Shown here: piece after piece, positions 33,697-44,927 of the stretch
Layout of the letters: the number at the start of each line of letters is the position of its first letter
How positions within the stretch are numbered: position 1 is the first letter of the stretch
From: Cliona cf. orientalis
Taxonomy: Eukaryota > Porifera > Demospongiae > Clionaida > Clionaidae
DNA length: 64,000 bases
Direction of reading: 5' to 3'
Assembly (NCBI GenBank): GCA_963930775.1
Contig: OZ005694.1
Span: forward strand, 5,325,054-5,389,053
Program-made: the position numbers and the translations under genes
Notes under the pieces: generated by a model
The model's database searches: none
Seen by the model: only the letters and a program-made list of their open reading frames with translations
Told to the model about the DNA's origin: nothing

Positions 33697-34974
33697 TTCT
33701 TGTTATAATAATGTTTCTATACACTTGTAGCTTGAGTATATTTAATATCAGTACTGCCTTTCAGCATAAGTATATTTAATATTATGTAATTTAACATATT
33801 TAGATGCATGTATCATAGCTATTTGTACAATATCTCCATTATAATTCAGTGCTAGCTATTTGTAGCTAGCTATAATAATATTATATGAATTCACAAAAGA
33901 ATTAAGCTTAATTGTTCTTATGTTATATTATATTATTCTTAATTCTCTTGACCATGACTGCAGTCCGGACAGAGTCCACCAAGATCTTCATATCCCATGA
34001 AAGAACACCCAGGTGTCCGACAGAGAAGCTTAGGTTCTTGTATGACCTATAGTATGCATAAACATATAATATCGGATAGGTAATAATTATTAGAATATAA
34101 TATTATGTACTTACACTGTTATCAACTTACCTGTTCACTTTGATTTGATAGACAATCTGTGTAATGCTTTCTATATTCCTGAATTTCACCAATTTGAAGT
34201 GCTTTCTGCATCCTAGACATACCAAGTTAGGGTCAAAAGGTCTATCATCAAAGTGCCCCTTTTCGACTACAACATTAGATTCTAATAATTCATGTTTCGC
34301 TGTCAATGGATTATCAGCCACTTGAGCATCCTCCCCGATCATTTCATCCTCCATAATATTATCATCAACCTGCTGCTGCTCATCGTGATCTCTTCCATGA
34401 TCATGAGGCATTGAAGGGGATACATTTTTGATGATTGGTTCAACATTTGCTTGCTGTAGGTATGAAGACTGGAGCTTAGAGTTCCTGGGCTGTGATATCG
34501 ATATGGGCATAAGCATAGCAACTAGCGAGGGACTGGAAGCTCTCTCCCTTCGAGGTGAGTTCGAAGCATGAGCCTGAAGATTCTGTTGCATTTCCTTGCG
34601 TAGCTTCTCATTATTAGCTACCATCGTCTATGTAAGTATAAACAATATCTGACAACAACACATTAACACAGTTTATATACGACTGTCTATCTATATTAAC
34701 CTGTAACTCATCGACAACCCTCTAGCTCCAGGTGTATAGACTGGCCCTCATGTTTCCCTAGGGATCTCATTTCTGTACAATTAACATTGTTACTGTAATA
34801 TGTGAACAATTTCATGTGAGATAGATAAACATGCTGCTGACCAAGGGTATGCGGCTCCGTATTTTCACTGTTCGGGTGCTCTGCTATAGTGTGTTCAGCT
34901 GCAGGCTTAACCTACAATAATAGCCAGATAATAATAATAGCGATCACACTGGGCAATTTAGCTATATAAGTATA

Positions 34975-35347
34975 AAGTATAAAAAACAATTGAATAAAAT
35001 TGAAGGATGAAGTAGGGATGGCAGTGCCAAAAAATACACAAACAAGATTCGTAGGGATAACGTATCACATCCACTCTACATTCCTACGCTTGTTTTTTGA
35101 GTAGTCGTGCACACACATAATATTATATGGTGCGCATGCTTGCAGGAACGGAAAATCAATACTGTATACCCATGGATCAATATCAAAATATAGCGACACT
35201 TTATAGAATCAGAAGTGGATGAGAAAAGCAAGCGTAGGGATGTAGAGTGGATGTGATACGTTATCCCTACGAATCTTGTTTGTGTATTTTTTGGCACTGC
35301 CATCCCTACTTCATCCTTCAATTTTATTCAATTGTTTTTTATACTTG
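34975..35347. mobile_element. foldback MITE family A, copy 3
   Basis: Starts AAGTATAAAAAACAATTGAA and ends with the complement. Arms of about 120-130 bp include AAGGATGAAGTAGGGATGGC and CGTAGGGATAACGTATCACA. Part of the composite insertion that distinguishes copy 1 of the coiled-coil gene from copy 2. Confidence 0.85.
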
Positions 35348-35856
35348 TTACTGTTCTTTTTTTAGTGCCCTCAGGGCCTGGTAGTTCATGATTGTCATTA
35401 ATTTTTATCAATGCCTCCTAGCTGACTAATCTCGTGGGGACAGAGGCTGGGCATGAGACTATACATATACCATGGCGACCGGTTTGCCTATTCATTGTTT
35501 AATAATAAACATTTATTAATGCATGGAACAATCAACTAGCTACAACTTCAAAAACAATATTATTATAGGAAGCAAGTACACCACTGATTCAGCATGTTTG
35601 TGTGATCTTAACCTTTGAGTCAGGCAGCTATGGTACCCCAAATACACCGTAAGTTCTAACTTAAATACTCCTGTAAGTGCAAATCCCATGCAGGCAGTCT
35701 TTTGATAGCTATAGCTAGGACTTCTTTTGCATCTCACACTATTGAACGTGCATCAGTGGGGTTCTCGAAACAGCTCAGGTAACCAGCGTCCAGATTTGAC
35801 CTGCGAATGAAGCCACGCCCCTCGTTATCTCGATCCTGAAGCTGCCAGGGCTGACT

Positions 35857-35898
35857 TAGCCTCGTGCCCAGGCCCTTTGAGGCCTGGGTACGAGGTTA
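35857..35898. mobile_element. 42-bp TAGCCTCG micro-element
   Basis: TAGCCTCGTGCCCAGGCC, a 6-bp spacer, then the near complement ending ACGAGGTTA. GGGCTGACT flanks it exactly (35848-35856 and 35899-35907). Confidence 0.8.
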
Positions 35899-36509
35899 GG
35901 GCTGACTCGATCGGCGAACTTGAAAGAAGGCTGTTTAGAACCAAGGAGTGACGAAAACTTTCGGTTTCTGGAGCATATTTATAGGCCAGTAAGCTTACTG
36001 TTGGTAAGTAGCCATCATAATAAGGCCACTCCAATTTGATTAATTGTTTCACGAGTACGGCGACTCAATATTTTGCCAATTTGATTTATAAATGTAAATT
36101 TGTGGGTGTGGTTTAATAGTGCGCATGCGCAGTTGCTGCCATATACATTCACATAGCTGCACCTCGTGATAGCTACAGTTTTCATGTCATCTCTTATGGG
36201 AGTCAGCTGTGGGTCAGTGCTAAACTAAAGCGGAACCCCGGGAGTGTTGTGCTGATTTCACCTACCATTTTGCCAGCCACAGTCGAGGAAACTTTGTTGC
36301 ACAAAGTCAAAAATAATGAAATTCACATTTCTTATAATGATATTCATAACCTTTTAATGATATTCATACATGACATTTACAAATTTATTCCTACCTACCG
36401 ACTCACTCTTCCTGGCTATCCTACTCGTGAAACAATACATCAAATTGGAGTGGCCTAATCAACAGTTCACTGAGCTGATCAGCTGAGCGCTCGATCGAGC
36501 AGGTCCTGG

Positions 36510-36769
36510 ATGCGCCGGCGCATGCGCGCCACTTACATCGGTCACATGACTTCACCATGGCAACACTGTATGAGCATGCGCATTATACGACAAAATGGCT
36601 AATCAGACACACCCACTCGCAAAACGCGCGCTGTACACACCCACAATTCAATCGCTTTCCTGATAACACAAAACGAGCGTGCCACAGACGTGCGCGCTCC
36701 AAAATGGAGTGGATTTATACTCGAGCTAAGGTGAGCGGTCATGGTAGTCTTGTGTTAGCCCAGGAAAAC

Positions 36770-36800
<31 letters not shown>

Positions 36801-36815
36801 AGAAAGAAAGAATGA
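36510..36815. repeat. dispersed repeat family B, copy 2, with AAAG tail
   Basis: Matches 21,413-21,668 (CACCATGGCAACAC, TTATACGACAAAATGGC, CCTGATAACACAAAACGAGC) and ends in a GAAA/AAAG tract at 36,770-36,812, as a retroposed repeat would. Not coding. Confidence 0.65.
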
Positions 36816-38150
36816 GAAATGGCTATTTTTTGAACATCTGGTTCTGGCATATACAATTGAATTGATGGGTGATCTTGGTCTTGTTAGATAGATAATTTGC
36901 TGTAGATTCTGATTTTGACACTTAGAAAGTTCACAAAGTTACCTGTTTTGAGATATTTGGATTTTTGTAATGTATTATATATATGGAGTATCCGTGCCAT
37001 CCCTACTTATAGAGTCTACCGACTCTATGATAAACTTATCATTGCTAGAGAGGTCTAATAAAAACAGTGTCAAACTCCGCTGAATTCATGTGATGTATAT
37101 GCACATGCAGAAAGGCCAGGAGCTTTATGCAAGCATTGTATATATTATCTTACATCAATTTTATCCTGGAGATCTGTATACTTATGCTCCAATGCAGCAT
37201 TTTCTTCTTCTAATTTCTTTGCTTCCTCTTGCAATTTTGTAATCTTCTGTTCGTATCCACCTCTCAACTGGATTATTTGCGTTTTCAGTTCCATGATTGG
37301 TTTTTGAGAAAGTCTTTCCCTTTCCACTTGCAACTGGTCCTGTTTCTCCTGCAGTTCACTCCATTCCTCCTCCATTGTCACATTCATTTGCTGAACCAAA
37401 GTATCCATTTCAGTCTTGTACTCCAACACCATCCTCCTTAACTGGTCATTCTCGACTGATTTTGATTTCAGAGCCACTTGTGTCTTTGCGAAGAAATCCT
37501 TTGAATTTTCTTGAATAGCCTTCTGTACAGAGGTCATATCATACAATACTTTCATTATACTGGTGTGGAACTCGGAGGGCTGAGCTGCAGTAGTGGCCTG
37601 ATACTCTGATTTGTGTACTTCCATAAACTGCTCCAATTTATATGATCCTGGTATTAATAATTAATAATCAGTGTCCTAGCCTAACCATGAGCTCAGCATC
37701 ATAATATTATGAAATATCATGGTGTTCGTAGTGTGTATTTCCATTCACTGGCAGTAGTTCTGAAGTCTGATTCAAGACTTCCCTTTCCATGTATCGTAAG
37801 TAAACCTGGTGCATCAGCAGAAATCTTTAGAGTCTGTGCTCAACGTCATGATAGCACCATTCTGTTCTACCATCTGAGAAATCTGTCCATGATTAGTTAG
37901 TTACATGATATATATAATATTGGCAGTTATTAATGATCAAGTATGTGCAGGTACCTTAAACCTGTAAAGTTCATCAGCTAAATGGTTAACTTCCATTCGT
38001 AATCTTGCATTATCTTCCTAATAACAAAATACCATGAGTAAGAATTAAAACTAGCTAGCTACATGTATAGATATTACACTCTAAGATTATTAAACTCACT
38101 AAAGATTGTTTCAATTGTTCTCTTGTATCTTCAAGCTCTTATATATAAGG

Positions 38151-39283
38151 TGATTTTTCATATACAATTCTAAAGTATTTGTAAAACATCGAAATAAATG
38201 TGTGATCGTTTTCCAATGTCTACAAATAGCTAGCTAGTATTGTAATCTACAGATGGTGTTTGAGAGGTGTGTTAATTTTTTTGTACAAAATTCCAAGGCT
38301 ATGTAGAGTATCTGAATAAATTTATGACTTTCAGATGTATATGAATAATGTCAGATTTTAAGCTTATGTTGGAATTATATGTATTAAACCCAGACTATCA
38401 GAAAAATATCTGATATTACTATGGTCACATGACATACATGTGATAAAAATTCAAAAAAAAACAAGTTCAAGCATGCAAGTTTGTATAGCTGATCTCAAAA
38501 GGATGGTGCTCATGACAACCTAATAATGACTTCTGAAAGTAAGTTTGGCATGCCTGCTTTTCACTATTAAAGTTGCTGATCAAGTGATATCTAAATTTTG
38601 TGTCCCTGCAGCTGGCACAGCCATACTGATGTTTACTCCATCTCTTCTGACTCAGCTCACTGGTTAATCAAAGGATTGTACCAGCCTACTGGTAAGCAAT
38701 TTAAGATAGCTATAATATAGTTACGTACAAGCCAAAGAAAATTTTAATAGAGTATATAGCCACACGCCTATATTAAAGCTATTCTGATCCCCTACATGCA
38801 TATCAAGGACACAAGGGCATCATTGAGGTATTACGTGACTGACAAAAAACATTAGACACCTTTGATATAGCTCAGTATTAAATACAATTGCTAACAGATT
38901 TCTGTAGGGATGATACAGATTAGGAAGTCATTCAAGTTATGGGGTGCCGTTTGTGTCAAAATTCATTATTGACAGACATTTAGAAAAGTCTGGGGATTTA
39001 CGAAAGTAGTGGACAATTTTTGTAAATCACAGTGGAAATTTGAAATGAGTCACAGAAGACATAATTTTAGAGAAGCTACAACTGTGGGGATTAATGAAAG
39101 TAGTGGATATTTATGTATTGGACATTAATTTTAGATTATGCAAGTCATCAGAAAAGCTCTTGAAGAAAAGCCAGTAATTGTCCACATAATATTATAGATC
39201 GAAGCATTCTTTCAATATTTTTAACCACTGGCACAAGTCTTGGGTGCAGTCTTTGTATTCATGTGTGTGTTTACATGGGGCAC
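38151..39283. other. AT-rich spacer, no gene seen
   Basis: From 38,150 the similarity to copies 2 and 3 of the coiled-coil gene stops abruptly. The stretch up to the RecQ-bearing transposon holds no exon I can support. Confidence 0.5.
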
Positions 39284-39292
39284 ATGATAGGG

Positions 39293-39367
39293 TAGCCTCG
39301 TACCCAGGCTCTCGGGGGGGGGGGGGAAGAGAGCCTGGTACACACTGCATGCGCATGCGCCAAATTT
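39293..39367 (+). repeat. left terminal inverted repeat of the RecQ-bearing transposon
   Basis: About 75 bp, with an internal run of roughly 12 G that is longer as C at the right end. Inverted partner at 44843-44918. Confidence 0.88.
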
Positions 39368-39482
39368 CCAGAGAATTCTATGGATTTGTAAACTCTCCGT
39401 ATTCCTCCGTGTTTGATGACGTCATGACGTGCTAGTTTGCTTAGTCAGCAACAAACCTTAATTTTGCGCTTTACCGTTTAAT

Positions 39483-40906
39483 ATGGCGAGTTCCAGCTCT
39501 TCGTTTCCTTCTACCAGTTGTTCTCATAACTTCGCTGACGGCGTGAACTATGCCTTGTCGAAGCTAGGGATGTCACATCTCGAGCTAAAGAGTCAGCAGA
39601 AGCAAGCGATTGTGGCGGTCTACGAAGGAAAAGACGTCTTTGTTTTTTTGCCAACTGGCTTCGGCAAGAGTGTGTGCTTTCAAGTGCTCCCTTTTCTATT
39701 CGATCACAAGTTAGGTCTGAGTGATGGCAGCGAGAAGAGATGCGTTATTGTGGTCTCTCCACTTGTCTCTTTGATGGTGGACCAGGTCAGGAGTCTCAAG
39801 AGTAAGGGCGTTCACGCTGTCGTCATCTCCTCGAGCTCAAGGGAGAACACCATCGTGGACAGGGAGTTTCGAGCCACGGAGACTAGCTTGTCAAGCGCTA
39901 GTCTCATCTTCTCTTCTCTGGAGGCCCTGACACATACGAAGTGGAGAGAAGCTCTGGAGAATCCTGTTGTGTCCCACCGTGTGTGTGCAGTTGTTGTAGA
40001 CGAAGCGCACTGTGTTTCAAAGTGGTAAGTGGATTTTTGATATCGAGAGTAGCTGTGTAACAATTGAAAAGAAGTATTATTTAACATTTTACATACGTAG
40101 GAGCAAAGACTTCAGACCAATGTTTGGGCGACTTGCTGAGATGCGTGCTTTTGTACCACCTGGCACTCCGTTGATGGCCTGCACAGCTACAGCATCCGTG
40201 AGTGTAAAAAAAGAAGTCATCGAGTCTCTTGAAATGACTGGCTGTGTCGAAGTTACTGCCTCTCCAGATCGGCCCAATATCTTCTATGAAGTTAAGCCAA
40301 GGTCTGATATCGACACTGATTTTCTTCCACTTGTGTCCACCTTGCGAGAGAAGTCCATCAACACTCCATGTGTCCTTGTGTACTGCCAGTCACTCGACAT
40401 GTGTGCTGACCTCTATGCTCACTTCCACTATGAGCTGGGGGAAGCATCTTACCACCCTCCTGGATCTCCATATCTCAGTGACTTTCGGCTTTTTGGCATG
40501 TTTCATGCCAGCACACCTCAACATAACAAAGATATCATCCTCAAGAGCCTTCTTGTCCCTGACGGCGTTGTGCGTGTGGTGTTTGCTACTGTTGCACTGG
40601 GTATGGGCATCGACCTCCGTGACGTGAACACAGTGATACACTATGGAGCTCCTCAGAGTCTTGAGGACTATTTCCAGGAGAGTGGTAGAGGGGGCAGGAG
40701 TGGTGGAAATGCTATCTCCACCATTTTCTGGAAGCCAGTGGACTGCCCAGTGAGGAAGACACCAACCACTCTACGAGATCATGAACTCATTACTGTCAGG
40801 CGGTATGTTGAGAATGTGCAGACGAAAGTGGCTTTTGGACTACTTTGATGTTCAAGTGGACGCACAGGCCAGTCGCTGCTGTGATAACTGCTCCAACAAG
40901 GCAATA
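39483..40906 (+). pseudogene. RecQ-type DNA helicase of the transposon, frameshifted
   Basis: Exon 1 39483..40024 and exon 2 from 40101 join across a 76-bp intron in the WSKDFRP motif. Motifs in order: a Q-rich entry LKSQQKQAI, Walker A LPTGFGKSVCFQ, VVSPLVSLMVDQV, DEAHCVSKW (DExH), MACTATAS, SPDRPNIFYEV, VLVYCQSLD, VRVVFATVALGMGID, VIHYGAPQSLEDYFQESGRG. The GRGGR arginine finger is present. After about 40,815 the frame is lost: the expected zinc-binding tail CRRKWLLDYF ... CCDNC lies in another frame, explained by loss of two bases from a GTGTG string, and the current frame stops at 40,848. A donor follows at 40,907. RecQ enzymes unwind DNA 3' to 5'; here the likely role was in transposition. 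The zinc-binding tail is out of frame. Confidence 0.83.
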
Positions 40907-41161
40907 GTGAGTGATGAGTGATCCCTTGGAGCTTTACTAGTGAGGGAGGTATGAGAGTGGCTATCACCTGTGGATGAAATCAAGTAAGTCGATTGTGTAT
41001 ACATAATTACAGTATTAAAAATACTGATAGAGATAGAAAATTGTGTGAGTTGGGCAAAATGTACTGTGAGCAGAAGTATTAGCAGTGTGTACACACATAA
41101 ACCATACAAAACTTGAAATGCAGGAAAAAGTGGATTTGCAGAGGACCAATGGCTATATGAG

Positions 41162-44100
41162 TTACATCTCAAGATCACTGGAAGCAGGACACTCGACATC
41201 ACTCTCTGACACTTCGCTGCGAATGTGGCCATTGTACTTCTGGTGCTCTTTGATCTTGGCCTTGATCCAGCTGTCAGTCTTCTTGACGTCCCACTTGTGG
41301 AGTGGATTCAGCTTCATGTCTTTAAAAGACTTGTGATGGCGACCTCCTATCTCCACCAACAGTTTGTTGTCAAGCACAGTTCTCACCACTTTCCGTACAT
41401 CACCCTTGTCCGACCTTGTGCTGTGAGCAGTTGTCCTGTGTGGCACACCCCACTGAGCATCAAAATTCTCGGTGATCTGTTGAAGAGTTGTAACACACCG
41501 TGCTGCTCTCTGCAAGGCTGATGTACTTGAGAAGCTTGTTCATGTGCTCATTGAACAAGTCACATGGGATATTGTTGCCTGCCCCTCCCCTCACGTTGAC
41601 AAACCGATGCCATTTGACTTGGTGGGCAAGGTTGGATGAGTAAATGTAGTTGGTCTGGAATTGAAGCCTCAGTGCCTCTAGAGCGTACTTAGTGCAGCCA
41701 GCTACTTTAAAGTGTGGCAAGAACAGCTTCCAGCAACGAAGTACTCTCTCTCCGTCTCCCTCGTGCCAAGCGTCAGTGAGCTCCATCACCAGAGAGCCGT
41801 AGTGACAGAGAACCCGTGCGTAATTGTACACACCATCCTCCTTGTCAGGTGCTGTCTCATGAGTGAAAGAGCCGTCAACAAGAGTGCAACGATTGACTAC
41901 AAGCCTTAATCAATGCCAACTTTTGAGCATCAGTTGCTTTGTGAATCCCAGGAGGGAGAACTGGTGGCTCATCAACAGAAGAGATCCCAAGGATGTCACA
42001 AGCACACGCAACGTAATGACCCTTCACCACAGTGTAGATGAAGTCAATGCAAGCATTGACATCCTTCTTTGGGTCGTTTGTGACAGCAACTCTGTTGAGA
42101 CGACTCCGGAAGTGAGCGAGAGTTCCATGATCTCCTGATGACTTGCCGTACTGTGCCTTCCACCAAACCTACGTGTACATAGTGGTAAGTACATGTACTG
42201 TATAGCTCCAAATTTTTGTGGTTAAGATCTTTGTTAATCTCGTGAAATTGACTCCAAATTACAAATTTCATGAATAGAAATTTGTGATTGCATGCCACTA
42301 CAATGTGTGTATACATGAACACAAACATTTCGTGAATACATTTTGTGATCATGTCTTCATGCAGTCACAAAAATCACAAAAATAATACAATTATTATACG
42401 TGTACCACAAAAAATTAGAGCTATATTATGGTATGCGAAATAATGCTTGCTGTACATAATTATGGACATTTTCCTTGTCTCAGCAATTAATTGCTGTCTA
42501 TGTTATTGTATTAAGCTAAAATTGTGACTTCATTTACAGGATCGAGCTTACTCCAATTATTGCCACAAGACCGTGCCAGTCCTCTGACACTGGCCTGAGA
42601 AGTCCGAGCCGCTCCTTGACCGTGTTGCCACACATCATGTGCCTCTGTGCTCCCACCTCCCGCTCACAAGTCAACTGGTCACCTCTGGAGACCACTGGAC
42701 GGTCGTCAGGATAGTCTTCTCCAAGGTAGCCCTGATATGCATTCATGATATCCAGCATGTCCTTGTGCTTCGCCTCATTCTTCATCAAGACATCGAGCAC
42801 AGCAACCTCAGACTTCTTGGACATTTCTGCTGAATATCGATGAAGGATATGCTTTGGGACCACCTTAGAGAAAGCAGCTAGTGAGGGGATGTACTCAGTC
42901 AGGGTACGAGCAACTAGAATGACAAGATTGTCCTTCACCGCAGCGACGTCAGCCACACTTGGCTTAAAGAGTGCTGGTAATGCATCTTTCAGCTGCGCAA
43001 TCTGACCAGCTAGTGAATGGCAACTCTGGAGCTGGAGTACGGCTTCTACCTACGATCATGCTGAACATGTGAAGCATTTCACCTTGGTTATCGGACCGGA
43101 GATCACGTACACGCTGCTGTTTGTCGAGGTTGTCCCCCCAGAACTTCAACACCACTCCCTCCTTTATCCATTTATCGACTGGAACTTTGTGCAGCTTGCT
43201 CACATCCTCTGTCAGCTTCAAGGTAGCGTTATAGCTCACACACATGTTGAGGTGGTTCAGGCGTCCGTACAGCTGCAAGAATGCCAGCTAAGTATGTAAG
43301 TTTGTCACATAAAATTGTGTACACACCCTATAGATGTATGTACATTCTCTAACTAATTAAATTTAATTATCAAGACTTGTTTCCAAATGGAGGGCACTCT
43401 TACTGCTATTGGTTATGTTCCATATATTATACAGTGTACCTGCTTCTCAGCATGGCAGGAAAACATGAGGAGAGAAACCAGGGACTGGAGACCACACATC
43501 TCACGATTCCTCTCCTTCAGTAGGATGGCGGCAACAGAGCATATCCCAGGATAGTGGGCAGCTGCTACTTTAACTGCATTCCTGTTGTCATTCCTGGATG
43601 CAATGCTGAGCAACACTGAGAAGAGCAAAGGGGCTTTCTGTTGTAGTTCTTCTGCCATATCCTTCCACTTCAAGCCAGCCAACTGATCCACAGGAATTGT
43701 GCGGTAGGGAGAAGTGGTGGTCTTGCTACACAGCTTGGAGCATTCATCATTGATCTTGTGAATCAGTTGTTTGAGAATTGCCTCTTTCACATCATCCCGC
43801 TGCAATACAGCCTTGGCAATGGATGTTGCATGACCTCCAAGGAGAGCTCTAGCAACCTTTCCTTCAGCTTGTCCTAATACTTTGGTGAAAGGCACAGGAC
43901 GGGAAGGAGTACTGACCATAATCTAATGGTACGTAGACAATCATGCATTGATATTATTTTCCCTTCTATAATGCTTACAGTTACATTTTTTCTCTGAGGA
44001 GATGCATTCTCACCTGCATGATACATATTTGTACTTGAAGTTAATATCAAATGTATTATGGGTATCAATGTACAGTGTAGGTTATGTTTTGTACCTGGTG

Positions 44101-44653
44101 CAATGCAGGATTGCGGGAGCAGAGAAGAAACAGGTGCTAATGGAAGTGGAACTTGTGCTGAGGGATTGTCCCTGTTACATAGAGGACTGTTGCTTAGCGC
44201 TTCTCTTGCTGGACTCTCTGAATGTGATATAATTACAATTATGCTATTAATTTATGCCTAATGTTAATTTACTATTCACATACTCTTAAAACATAGCCTT
44301 CGTGGAATCTTTGAACGGGGTCTTGCTCGCTGAGTGTCAGGTGATACACCGACTTCACCAGTGGTCTCCTTTGTTCTCTTTAGAGATCGCTGGACCAGCT
44401 GCATGCCACTCAATGCTGATCTCTTCAGCTCAGCTAGCTCTGTCAATGCCTTCTCCAGTGCTACAACTTTTGTCATGCATTTGGAGCAGACATGTGGTGG
44501 CATGTGGTCATCTTGGCTCACAGGTACATCCAAGAGAGTAGTGATTCTGCTTGCCCACCCCCGCTCCAGGGACTTCTTGGTGAACAGATTGGTCATATTT
44601 TTATCCACTACACTTGCCCAACAAAGCCTGCATGATAAGACTTTAGAAGCCAT
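41162..44653 (-). pseudogene. transposase of the RecQ-bearing element, multi-exon, frameshifted
   Basis: Exons 44653..44284, 44217..44095, 44013..43979, 43922..43440, 43272..42552 and 42168..41162 fit by phase apart from lesions. Exon 1 (MASKVLSCRLCWASVVDKN) has two C-x2-C pairs about 50 residues apart, like a ZAD-type finger, then a Leu/Glu helix. Exon 4 has SVLLSIASRNDN, a SVAAILLKERNREMC segment and HAEKQ. Exon 5 has VLKFWGDNLDKQQRVRD (probable first catalytic Asp), SRGDQLTCEREVGAQR and LRPVSEDWHG. Exon 6 has SSGDHGTLAHFRSRLNRV, DPKKDVNACIDF, TDAWHEGDGERVLRCWK, YALEALRLQFQ, a RFVNVRGGAGNNIPCDL-FNEH block and ALQRAARCVTTLQQITENF. I recall this signature set as a DUF6589-like transposase family in cnidarians, sponges and fungi. 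Lesions: a GTAG duplication near 43,046-43,053 and shifts near 41,890 and 41,525. Confidence 0.8.
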
Positions 44654-44842
44654 AGCGCTCCAGTAGAAAAATTTACCACATGAAGGACGATTGCACGCGC
44701 GTGTAGGCACGCAATAATTATAATGTACGCGTGTAGGTGTGTGACGCAATGCGCAAGGCCGTATACGTCATGATATCGTACTTACGCGTCATAGCGCGTG
44801 CCTATTGCGTAATGTGAATGAGCACGCGCGCGTACACGTGTT

Positions 44843-44918
44843 CGAAATTTGGCGCATGCGCATGCAGTGTGTACCACGCTCTCTTCCCCCCCCCCCCGAG
44901 AGCCTGGGTACGAGGCTA
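44843..44918 (-). repeat. right terminal inverted repeat of the RecQ-bearing transposon
   Basis: Inverted copy of 39293-39367, ending ACGAGGCTA. The internal C run is longer than the G run at the left end. Confidence 0.88.
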
Positions 44919-44927
44919 ATGATAGGG

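Larger units (their letters stand above)
33939..38150 (-). pseudogene. coiled-coil/A20-finger gene, copy 1 (5'-truncated, frameshifted)
   Basis: Homologous to copy 2 (56,455-59,289) exon by exon. Recognised: exon 2 relic near 38,100-38,150, exon 3 near 38,000, exon 4 near 37,700-37,900, exon 5 37154 to about 37,645 (long coiled coil), exon 6 34911..34842, exon 7 near 34,690-34,770, exon 8 from 34627. A last exon 34046..33939 encodes an A20-type finger with C-x4-C-x11-C-x2-C spacing. Lesions relative to copy 2: exon 1 missing, 4 bp lost at the start of exon 5, CTAG inserted in exon 7 near 34,722, and one base apparently lost near 34,195. The last splits a CLGC...H-x3-C finger over two frames. 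A 2-kb composite insertion lies at about 34,968-37,020. The finger types suggest ubiquitin binding, as in NEMO, optineurin and A20-related adaptors. This copy is probably dead. Confidence 0.7.
39293..44918. mobile_element. 5.6-kb DNA transposon with RecQ-type helicase and transposase genes, 9-bp target duplication
   Basis: The left end starts TAGCCTCGTACCCAGGCTCT and the right end is its complement (…GAGCCTGGGTACGAGGCTA). The match extends about 70 bp through a G/C run, TGCATGCGCATGCGCC and AAATTT. ATGATAGGG occurs exactly at 39284-39292 and 44919-44927. The inside contains two convergent genes: a RecQ-like helicase (plus, 39,483-40,906) and a multi-exon transposase (minus, 44,653-41,162). 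From memory this resembles the AcademH lineage, which pairs a transposase with a superfamily II helicase and occurs in sponges; that recollection is unverified. Both genes show frameshifts, so this copy looks inactive even though the ends are well kept. Confidence 0.9.

Noticed and set aside
34190..34215. A 10-base GTATGTCTAG that could be read as a micro-intron rejoining the split finger
   Set aside because: Far below any known intron size, and removing it does not restore the required frame; a one-base loss fits better.
35430..35480. CTAATCTCGTGGGGACAG ... GCATGAGACTA as another TAGYCTCG micro-element
   Set aside because: The ends are degenerate and no 9-10 bp duplication flanks it.
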